Shown piece by piece: positions 55,745 through 64,000 of a stretch of 64,000 bases of DNA (within the stretch, counting starts at the first letter, position 1; each line of letters starts with the position of its first letter). Position numbers and translations under genes: made by a program. Source of the DNA: Galdieria sulphuraria (taxonomy: Eukaryota > Rhodophyta > Bangiophyceae > Galdieriales > Galdieriaceae); NCBI RefSeq assembly GCF_000341285.1, contig NW_005178460.1, positions 62,001-126,000 on the forward strand, written 5' to 3'. The notes beneath the pieces were generated by a model. That model saw nothing but the letters and a program-made list of their open reading frames with translations. It did not search any database and had not been told where the DNA came from.

Positions 55745-57138
55745 ATGGCGGAAGCACACAATCTTTTAGACTTGCCTAAAACCAAAGCAGTTATCTTAGT
55801 TGGAGGTGCTTCTAAAGGTACTCGATTTCGTCCACTATCACTTGATCTCCCCAAACCACTGTTTCCACTGGGAGGTAAGCCTATGATAGAACATCATATC
55901 GAAGCTTGTGCTCGTGTACCTGGAATTATGGAAGTGATTTTGTTGGGATTCTATGAAGAGTCTTTATTTACAAGTTTTTTGGAGTCTGTCAGTGAAAGGT
56001 TTGGTATTCCTATGCGTTATTTAAGAGAGGCCAAGTCTTTGGGAACAGCTGGAGGTCTTAGTCGTTATGGCAACGCTATTCTTTCTGGAAACCCCAAGGC
56101 AGTTTTCGTTTTACACTGCGATGTGGGTTGTTCATTCCCTCTCATCAATCTCCTGCGATTTCATATACAAAAAAGTCAGGAATGTACGATTCTTGGAAAG
56201 GTTGTGGAACCAGAAGAAGCTAGAAAATACGGTTGTATGGTGAAGGATCCGAATACTTTCGAATTATTGCACTATGCGGAGAAACCTTCATCCATAGTAT
56301 CTGAACTCATCAACTGCGGTAAGTATTGTGATGGAAAAGGGTTTACAACCTGATAACACCGGACAAGGTGTCTATGTGATATCTCCTTGGATATTGGATT
56401 ACATCGGTCAGATACGTACTAAAGGCTCACAAAGTCCCAACAGAGTCAGTTACTATATGGATAGAGAAAACGATATCATTCGATTGGAACAAGAAGTGAT
56501 TATGCCGTTGGCAGGTAAAGGCAAAATATTTGTATACGAAATGGAAGGATTTTGGGCACAAGTTAAAGAACCCAAAGCTGCATTGCATTGCTCCGAGTTG
56601 TATTTGGCATATTATAAAGAACATAAACCGGAATTGTTGACCACTTCTACGACTTCCTTGAGAGCGGTAAGTCGTCGTTATCAAACTTGTAAGGATGATA
56701 GATATTGTTTTTTTTGTTTGTTAGCGAATGGATGGACTGCTATTTATGCGGAATCAGAAGCCAACAGTTGGGTTACAGGAGACGAGACTGAATATTGTGG
56801 GAGCAGTCTACATTCATCCTTCAGCAAAAGTAGAAAGTAGTGCCAAGATTGGACCCAATGTGACCATCGCTGCTGGAGTAGAGATAGCTGCTGGTGCGAG
56901 GTTGATGAATTGTATTATATTGGAAGACGTGAGTGTCAAAGAACATGCATTTATCAGTCATAGTATTATTGGTTGGGGTTCAGTTGTGGGTGCCTGGACT
57001 CGAGTACAAGGAACGCCGGATAATCCTACTATATTTGGAGCTGGAGTCGTCACTGAAGCAGAAATTGTTGTTCGCAACTGTACAGTATTGCCACACAAAG
57101 CACTCAACGAAAGTTGTCATCAACAAATTATTCTTTAA
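55745..57138 (+). CDS. GMPPA: Mannose-1-phosphate guanylyltransferase alpha (GMPPA)
   Basis: GDP-mannose pyrophosphorylase alpha subunit; in animals this paralogue is a regulatory partner of the catalytic beta subunit. Exons are 55745-56318, 56368-56666 and 56725-57138. The N-terminal loop GGASKGTRFRPLSLDLPKPL has the two-residue insert typical of GMPPA compared with beta-type GGYGTRLRPL. PMIEHHIEACARVPGI, YAEKPSS, the left-handed beta-helix repeats from AVYIHPSAKVE onward, and the C-terminal VLPHKALNESCHQQIIL match GMPPA. Supplies or regulates GDP-mannose for N-glycans and GPI anchors. Confidence 0.92.
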
Positions 57139-57171
57139 TGATTTACATGTTGGTATGATGATGTTGTATCT

Positions 57172-58341
57172 ATGACGATAACCACGGAAGAAGTCCTAGT
57201 TACTGTATTTCAGTTTCTAGAAAAGGCAACAGAATATCCTTATAATGACCCACATAAAACGTTGGCTTTGGTTGTACACGGTATTTTATTAACTCACGGC
57301 TTTCGTCCCTCAGAAGAAGAACCACCCGAGAATGTAGATAACTGGTCACTCTCTGTTGAAAACGCAAAAATACCAAACTGTTTTGAGGAAAACAAGTATG
57401 GAGGAAGTTATCGACACTATAAGAGTTGTATGACCTTTGAAGTCCGAATGGTGCCTCTGGATAAGTATGTGGTAGTCAACGCTGTAGCCAGTGATGTGGA
57501 CAGAGTGTTTTATTGTGAGCTCAAGTAAGTTTGATAATATTTGAAGGGTCCTGTATATTGAGTCTAAAGTGTTTTTGTAGGTTGGAGAAATATTTCAAGG
57601 ACACAGTTTTGGAAGGTGGTAAACTGGTCGTTCCTCTGAGGAACTTGAAGTGGAGTCAAATACTGAAGAATGTGACCGATATGATTGCTGTGTTACGAAC
57701 ACAAATTATTTATGCACTTGTTCCTGATAGTGCTAAAGAAGGTTATGAAGCTAAAACCAGCGAAACTCACATTGGACAGTCAACCAACCAGCAGTCACAA
57801 GATAGTCGTCAGTTCTCACTACCGTCTAGAGACCCATTGCGTGTTGTTCCTCCTGTAGGTAGTCGATATTATCCAAGTGCCTATATAGATGAGGATAGAG
57901 ATTCCATTCCGGTTCTTGGCCAAGGAGATTTATATCCTGGAGGGTTGCCTCGATTGTAAGTTTGCAACCTATTTTGTTGATAGTAGCTTATCATTATTTT
58001 TTAGGGAACGTACGTTTCCTAGTGGACCTTTGGATGGTTCTTTTGCAGCTCCAGATAATGGTTCCTTGATGGGACCTCGTCATTCCATGTTTCAGAGACG
58101 AGACCAACGGCCAGGACCTGGAAATAATATGTTGCCAAGGTTAGTATGTTATGGTTTGATTGTATTCTCAACTCAATAGGAAAGTTATAGAGGAGCTGTT
58201 CCTCCTGGAGCACGATTTGATGAGTTTGGTCCTCGATTTCCTCCCGATGAAACTTATTCAACCCTAGCTGGGTGGAGACATCGTCAAGAGATGCCGGATA
58301 ATGATGTAGATGAACCACCACCTCCTGAAATGTATATGTGA
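57172..58341 (+). CDS. PSMF1: Proteasome inhibitor/regulator PI31
   Basis: Four exons (57172-57524, 57581-57955, 58005-58139, then from 58186 or 58191 to 58341). The N-terminal ~150 residues form the FP domain (HKTLALVVHGILLTHGFR, YGGSYRHYKSCMTFEVRMVP, KVFYCELK-like VFYCELK). The C-terminal half is Gly/Pro/Arg-rich with DPLRVVPPVGSRYYPSAY, GAVPPGARFDEFGPRFPP and a final DEPPPPEMYM, which mirrors the Pro-rich tail of PI31 that contacts the 20S core. Starts 33 bp after GMPPA and is followed by the RPT1 gene on the same strand. Two equally spaced acceptors for the last exon both keep frame. Confidence 0.9.
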
Positions 58342-58438
58342 AGAGAAGCCATTTCATTTGTAAATAAAATTGTTTTGTGATTATTGTTGGTGTGTGTTGA
58401 TTGCGGGATTTCTTTTATTGTTCTATTTGCCAGATATC

Positions 58439-59828
58439 ATGACTGCACAAAACAAAGAAACCGAAAAACCAAACCATGGCAGCAGTGCGTTGGACGAGAA
58501 AGATATTGCTTTGATGAAATCCTATGGTTTGGGACCTTACGCCCTGAATATAAGAAAGTTGGAACAAGAAGTTAAAGACAAACTCACACATATCAACCAA
58601 ATATGTGGAATAAAAGAAAGCGATACCGGTTTGGCACCTCCAAGTCAGTGGGACTTGGTTGCCGACCGACAAACTATGCAAGAAGAACAACCCCTACAAG
58701 TATGTTCACTTGTCTATGTAAGCCTTTCATATCGGTATTCATCCTCTTTTGTCTTCATTAGGTAGCTAGATGTACCAAGATAATCAATCCAAATACGGAA
58801 GACGTAAGGTTTCCATTCTGATTGTTGAAAAGTTGTAATCGTTGTACTAGGCCAAATATATGATCAACGTGAAACAAATTGCCAAGTTTGTAGTCGGTCT
58901 TGGAGAAAAAGTTGCTCCAACGGACATCGAAGAGGGCATGCGAGTGGGAGTAGATAGAAACAAATATCAAATACAGATCCCTTTACCACCCAAAATTGAC
59001 CCTTCTGTGACTATGATGACGGTAGAAGAAAAACCCGATGTTACATACAACGACGTGGGAGGTTCGAAAGAACAGATTGAGAAAATTCGAGAAGTTGTTG
59101 AGTTGCCACTGTTGAATCCAGAAAAATTTATTGCTCTTGGTATTGACCCTCCCAAGGGAGTATTATTGTATGGACCACCTGGTACTGGGAAAACTTTGTT
59201 AGCACGAGCAGTTGCTAATCGTACCGATGCTTGTTTCATACGAGTGATTGGTTCCGAACTGGTACAAAAATATGTCGGTGAAGGAGCTCGAATGGTGAGA
59301 GAATTATTTCAAATGGCACGTTCCAAAAAGGCTTGTATTATATTTTTTGATGAAATCGATGCGATTGGAGGTGCTCGCTTTGATGATGGTGCTGGAGGAG
59401 ATAATGAAGTTCAACGTACGATGTTGGAAATTGTCAATCAATTGGATGGTTTTGATGCACGTGGAAATATCAAGGTTTTGATGGCAACCAATCGTCCTGA
59501 CACACTGGACCCAGCTTTGTTAAGGCCTGGTAGATTGGACCGCAAAATAGAGTTTGGTTTACCTGATTTGGAAGGAAGAACGCATATCTTTCGTATACAT
59601 GCAAAGAGTATGAATTGTGAACGCGGCATTCGTTTTGAACTGTTGGCTCGATTATGTCCCAATACGACCGGTGCCGATATACGAAGTATTTGCACAGAAG
59701 CTGGTATGTTTGCTATACGGGCGAGAAGAAAGACAGTCACAGAAAAAGACTTTTTACAAGCCATTGACAAAGTAGTCAAAGGATATGCAAAATTTTCTTA
59801 TGTTAGCAAGTACATGATATTCAATTGA
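58439..59828 (+). CDS. RPT1: 26S proteasome ATPase RPT1 (regulatory subunit 7)
   Basis: AAA+ ATPase of the 19S regulatory particle. Exons are 58439-58699, 58762-58803 (42 bases) and 58851-59828, 426 residues. The N-terminal coiled coil and OB domain ([20 protein letters not shown]) are followed by Walker A GPPGTGKT, Walker [13 protein letters not shown], and second-region-of-homology [20 protein letters not shown]. The C-terminus [12 protein letters not shown] is like that of other RPT1 proteins. The N-terminus [20 protein letters not shown] is specific to RPT1 among the six RPTs. Confidence 0.95.
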
Positions 59829-59983
59829 ATGGAACGATATATGTACAATCTTTTGTGAGAGAACTTAATTATCTTTGAAGGCAATCTGTGTGTTTATTCT
59901 TTGTTGACAACAACAGCACATACCAAAGAATGGCATATCATGAAACTATGTCAATACGATTCAAACGTCATTCACAACCCAAT

Positions 59984-61261
59984 TCATGTCGACTCTATAA
60001 AATAGGAACGAACATCTTTATACACTTCTTCTACACTTCTGGAAGCATCCACTTGCACAAGTTTCTCTCGAGAACGATAATACTCAACAACCGGCATAGT
60101 CGTTTCTACAAAAGTAGTAAAACGTTTGCGAATACTATCCAAATTGTCATCACTTCGACCACTCATTTGTCCTCGTTTCATCAATCTTTGTTCCATTTCC
60201 TCTTGTGGACAATCCAAAAACAAAATAAACTCAAAGTCACCCACCCATTTTTCAAATGCTCCAGCTTGATCTAATTTCCTAGGAAAACCATCGATCAAAA
60301 AGCCGGGAGTTTGGGTTTGTTCTTCCATTGCATTTTTTAATAGCTCAATAGTAATATGACCAGGTACAATTTCACCATTTCTGATCATTCGATCAATCAT
60401 CTGTCCGTTGGAAGAACCAGTTTGCATTTCTTTGCGCAAAAGATCCCCAGCTGATAGATGACATAGATGAAATTCTTCAACAAGTTTTTCACATTGTGTA
60501 CCTTTTCCACTTCCAGGACCACCCAATATAAAATATACCTATGCAATATATCGGGTTTAATCTCTCCAAGTATGAACGGAAAGAACAAAGAAAGGCTACT
60601 TGCCTTTTTCTTTGGAGACAAGGTAGGATCATGTTGGATAAGATAATGTCCCAACCACTCACAAGGATTTTCCGGTTTTTGCTCCAATTTACAAAGTTGA
60701 GTTAAACCTGCAGTAAGAATGGGTACCACTGCGGATTCCAAATACTTTCTAGGATTGTTTTCCAACATATTGTGAATATCAACTGGACCTTGCTCAGAAA
60801 ACAAAAAGCACAACACAAAGTCAATACTCACGGTTCGGAAAGAAAAACTCTATGCATTCCTTTGCGATACTCTTATCCGTAGAATAATATAACAATTCGA
60901 AAGGAAAACCATATTTCGTCGAGAAAGAACTGGCTTCCAAGTCTCCTTTATCCATAGAGGTTTGACCGTCAAACAATTCTTTGAAAGTTTCCAAAAGTTG
61001 TTTTTTCTTTACAATGAAAGCCATACATGAGTTTTCAGTTAGCTTTCCTATTTTTTCTTCTTCTTCTGCTTCATTGGTAGCTTGTTCATTCGGTTTGGAG
61101 TACAACTGGAGAAACCGTTTAGCACGTTCACGATCCAACGAAACCCATTCTTGATATACTATTTCACAATCTTTTTGTTTCAAGTCTTTGGTAATAGTTG
61201 CTTGTTTCGATGCAGCTGCTTGTGTAAGGAGTAAGAAACCAAGCATGTCATCTTCCGCCAT
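59984..61261 (-). CDS. Fusion: unknown N-domain, DPY-30 motif, UMP-CMP/adenylate-type kinase
   Basis: Three exons (60832-61261, 60604-60788, 59984-60538), 389 residues. Residues 1-143 form an acidic helical domain I do not recognise. Residues ~150-195 hold a DPY-30/RIIa-like dimerisation motif (YLESAVVPILTAGLTQL ... NPCEWLGHYLIQHDP). Residues ~205-389 are a short-lid nucleoside monophosphate kinase: GGPGSGKGTQ P-loop, LSAGDLLRKE, GFLIDGFPRKLDQ, FLDCPQEEMEQRL, SGRSDDN, closest to UMP-CMP kinase. The second intron (60539-60603) starts GCAAGT, a GC-AG intron, and joins motif to kinase in phase. DPY-30 fused to such kinases is known mostly from axonemal AK7-type proteins. Confidence 0.85.
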
Positions 61262-61272
61262 CAATGAATAAT

Positions 61273-61667
61273 ATGAAAATGCTTTTGGCGCTCATCTTCA
61301 TTTTTTTTTCAAGGATTGTTTCTCAAACCATTATTATGATTGGACTACAACGTATTAATAAAGCACAATCCTCTTTTGTGAAATAGAAATAAGCTCAAAG
61401 GTCTTACTTTTACTTGACTATGAATTTCTCTTATTTGTTTCCTTTCAGCTGACAACATGTTCCCCTTGTTTGATTGGACATTTCATTTCATACTTAAGAG
61501 ACTGTGTTGGTCCAAATCTTGATTGGTTTTCTTTTATATTATTCAACTGTAAGTATTCATCTTTTTTTAAAGAGTCTCTTCGGAAAGATATCTATTCTTT
61601 TAGAGTTCCTAAACAATGGATACTATCCTCTGTATCACCTAAAAACGATTGGCCCAAATATCAGTGA
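61273..61667 (+). CDS. Candidate small secreted or membrane protein
   Basis: Three predicted exons (61273-61377, 61449-61548, 61588-61667) with matching phases give 94 residues. The start MKMLLALIFIFFSRIVSQT looks like a signal peptide, and a second hydrophobic stretch (DWFSFILFNYIYSF) follows. The acceptor at 61448 has a fine pyrimidine tract. No family is recognised, and the ATG would be only 11 bp from the divergent kinase start, so this is a weak model. Otherwise the 546 bases between kinase and chorismate synthase contain nothing I can name. Confidence 0.3.
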
Positions 61668-61807
61668 ACATGTTCTATTTATAGCAACTTGATATGCTTT
61701 CCATTCTTATGGAATATAACACAATCAAACAATCCCAAAAAGAACAACAAACATTCTCTCTGTCAAGAAATCCAATTTGAAGATTTGCTTTGCATATTTT
61801 TCATGAA

Positions 61808-63240
61808 ATGAAAAGACGGTCTCACCATCATCATATGCAAACCTTAAATGGTTCCAACCAGTATACGATGAACTCCTTAAATAGAATACCTACCTTTTGG
61901 ATATCTCTTCCTCTCAGTTATGTTAGTAGTTATACCAACTCTTTATGTGGTTCCACAGTTTTCATCACGAGACGATGGGACAGAGTCAACAAAAGTAAAT
62001 ATTGTCTACGCAGCTCTTATCGCAAGCTACTTCATACAAGGTTGTATATGGGGAATGGAAATAGTTTTGGACGTTGTTTTCGAATCAGTACTTGGGGCGA
62101 ATCACATGGAGCAGGTGTTGGTGTGACAATCGATGGTTGTCCTCCACAGTTGCCACTCACAGTAGATGATATCCAAAAGGAACTGGATAGAAGAAGGCCC
62201 GGTCAAAGTAGAATCGTTACGCCTAGAAAAGAACAAGATGAAGCCGAAATCTTATCCGGTGTCGTGGATGGCCAGACGATTGGTACTCCTATAGCAATAC
62301 TTGTTCGCAATCAAGATCAAAGACCTCAAGATTATGACACCGTTGCAGTTAAATATCGTCCATCTCATGCAGATGCCACTTATGATGCCAAATATGGAAT
62401 TAGAGCTGTAGCTGGTGGTGGAAGGTCTTCTGCCAGAGAAACTATTGGTAGAGTTGCAGCAGGTGCAGTAGCTAAGAAAATTTTGGCTACTTATTGCAAA
62501 ATGGAAATTCTGGGTTATGTTCAAAGAGTGAAAGATATTTCTGCTCAACATTTGGATCCCAATCAAGTTACTTTGGACCAGATTGAGAAGAATATGGTTC
62601 GTTGTCCCGATGAACGAGTAGCACAAGAAATGATCGAGTTGATAGATAAAGTAAGGCGTAGTGGAGATTCTTTAGGAGGTGTTGTAGAGTGTATCGTAAG
62701 AAATGTTCCTGCAGGTTTAGGTTCTCCAGTATTTGATAAGTTGGAAGCGGAATTAGCAAAGGCTTGTATGTCACTTCCTGCTTCCAAAGGTTTTGAGATT
62801 GGTTCGGGTTTTAGTGGGACGTATATGACAGGTTCTGAACATAACGATGAGTTTTATATAGATTCGGATGGCCGTACCCGTACACGAACGAATCGTTCAG
62901 GTGGTATTCAAGGTGGTATATCTAATGGAGAAAATATTATTTTGAGAGTTGCTTTCAAACCGACGAGTACAATTGGCAAAATTCAAAAAACAGTGAGTAG
63001 AAGTGGAGAAGAAGTGGTTGGTATCCTTTGGATAAGTTACAAAGTTCACTTTTAACGTTCAATTAGGAACTGAGAGGGAAAGGTCGACACGATCCTTGTG
63101 TACTTCCTAGAGCAGTTCCTATGGTAGAAGCCATGGTGGCTTTGGTTATGGTTGATCAACTTATGCAACAAAGAGCCCAAAGTTTTCTTCCTTTTAGAAA
63201 AGAGTCGATTACATTTCATTCTCTTGGAAAGCAATTATAA
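61808..63240 (+). CDS. Chorismate synthase, plastid-targeted
   Basis: Last enzyme of the shikimate pathway, converting EPSP to chorismate with reduced FMN. Exons are 61808-63013 and 63067-63240, about 459 residues. A Ser/Arg/His-rich leader of ~90 residues precedes [18 protein letters not shown], the first signature, so plastid import is likely. Further blocks: [53 protein letters not shown], and after the intron [18 protein letters not shown]. Several in-frame Mets in the leader could be the start. The donor (GTGGTT) is weak but only this junction restores the conserved C-terminus. Confidence 0.92.
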
Positions 63241-63246
63241 AGTGGA

Positions 63247-63905
63247 ATGAATAATAACGACGCTTCATACTATTACAATTGTTGGTTTTTCTTTTTCCTT
63301 CCAAGTTGTTATTCCTACTGGAGCGACTACTTTGGAAATATATCTCCTTATTTCTTTGCCAGTTTAGGCACTGCACTGGCTGTTGGTCTCTCCGTTCTCG
63401 GTGCTGCTTGGGGTATATTTATTACAGGTAGTAGTTTGGTTGGTGCAGCTGTCAAACAACCGAGAATCCAATCCAAAAACTTGATAAGGTAAGAGACTAG
63501 GAACATTGCAATGTTTTCTATGAGTAAAGGAAAATAGCGTCATATTTTGTGAAGCTGTTGCCATTTATGGAGTGATTATGGCTATTATTATGCAATCGAA
63601 ACTTGCAGATGTGACGTCGCCCAGTGCCTTTACTGGTTATGGTTTATTTGCAGCAGGTCTTACAGTAGGGTTATCTAATTTGGCTTGTGGGTAAGAAAGA
63701 AGGGAATGATTGGACTGGACTTGGTTTTACAGTATTCTCTAGTCTCTGTGTTGGAATCACTGGAAGTTCTTGTGCTTTGGCTGATGCTCAAGATCCCCAA
63801 TTGTTTGTCAAAATTTTGATTGTAGAAATATTTGCTAGTGCTTTAGGTATATTTGGTATTATTGTTGGTATTATTATTGCTGGGAAATGTACCTTTGCTG
63901 CCTGA
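63247..63905 (+). CDS. V-type ATPase proteolipid subunit c''
   Basis: Membrane rotor subunit of the vacuolar proton pump. Exons are 63247-63488, 63538-63690 and 63743-63905, 185 residues. The five hydrophobic helices and the layout match c'' (ATP6V0B): an extra N-terminal helix, then [20 protein letters not shown], the proton-binding Glu in [27 protein letters not shown], and [20 protein letters not shown] followed by VEIF. Its ATG is only six bases after the chorismate synthase stop on the same strand. Confidence 0.93.
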
Positions 63906-64000
63906 TAGGATTCATCCTATTTATCCTATTTATGGACATCGTCGAATGGAGCTGATTTGTGGTCTCATAGCGTCCCATAATACTCCTGCTTTATGTGCCG
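63906..64000 (-). CDS. Possible 3' end of a minus-strand gene cut by the window edge
   Basis: On the minus strand the frame reading AHKAGVLWDAMRPQISSIRR and then stopping near 63952 is open to the window end. This could be a convergent gene's C-terminus. Too short to judge. Confidence 0.15.

Noticed and set aside
1-64000. Search for viral, LTR, Polinton, transposon or CRISPR elements
   Set aside because: No reverse transcriptase, integrase, transposase, capsid, long terminal repeat or regularly spaced repeat was seen anywhere in the window.

Overview
The window reads as nuclear DNA of a compact, A+T-rich, intron-bearing microbial eukaryote with a primary red plastid. The best fit is a cyanidiophycean red alga of the Galdieria type. 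The signs are: introns mostly 45-60 bp with GTAAGT-like donors; 41 firm genes and three weak candidates in 64 kb, often under 100 bp apart; plastid and plant-type genes (triose-phosphate/phosphate translocator family, plant-type phosphofructokinase, chorismate synthase, peroxiredoxin Q); a sugar transporter; an animal-type L-gulonolactone oxidase; and no flagellar gene set. The species call is inference. No rRNA, tRNA, transposon, viral element or CRISPR array was recognised. All exon borders below were worked out by eye from GT/GC-AG signals, reading frame and conserved family residues; no transcripts were available.

Layout. 1-8.4 kb: TRAPPC1 (cut by the window edge), sugar transporter, Raf-like kinase, RING protein, Cdc20. 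8.5-17.4 kb: La protein, SurE, SMC6, peroxiredoxin Q, PSF1, DnaJ-type zinc-finger protein. 17.5-29 kb: neutral sphingomyelinase, plastid phosphate translocator, peroxisomal acyl-CoA oxidase, TRF4-like poly(A) polymerase, a membrane protein, OST48 and L-gulonolactone oxidase. 29-45 kb: CNOT4-like E3, HIBCH, a bacterial-looking glycosyltransferase, a small glycine-rich protein, proteasome alpha-1, a RING-BRCT protein, a degenerate fructose bisphosphatase, a three-repeat MYB, a secreted PC-esterase-like protein and phosphofructokinase. 45-64 kb: WD40 protein, a small acidic protein with a frame problem, NSE1, a CS/Sel1 protein interrupted by an 816-base assembly gap, Derlin, glyoxalase II, a COPI-associated-like membrane protein, an aminotransferase with a zinc-ribbon extension, GMPPA, PI31, RPT1, a DPY-30/UMP-CMP kinase fusion, chorismate synthase and V-ATPase c''.

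Functional themes. Protein turnover: proteasome alpha-1, RPT1, PI31, Derlin, Cdc20, CNOT4-like and RING proteins. Genome maintenance: SMC6, NSE1, PSF1 and the RING-BRCT protein. Carbon metabolism: sugar uptake, PFK, an FBPase-like pseudoenzyme, the plastid phosphate translocator, peroxisomal fatty-acid and mitochondrial valine degradation. Secretory pathway: OST48, GMPPA, TRAPPC1 and Derlin. There is no operon logic; neighbours are mostly unrelated.

Most worth a second look: the FBPase homologue that has lost its metal-binding site; the NSE1 homologue with no RING; the DPY-30-kinase fusion in a lineage without flagella; the bacterial-type glycosyltransferase with a signal peptide; the zinc-ribbon aminotransferase; three GC-AG introns; and the very tight or overlapping gene ends.
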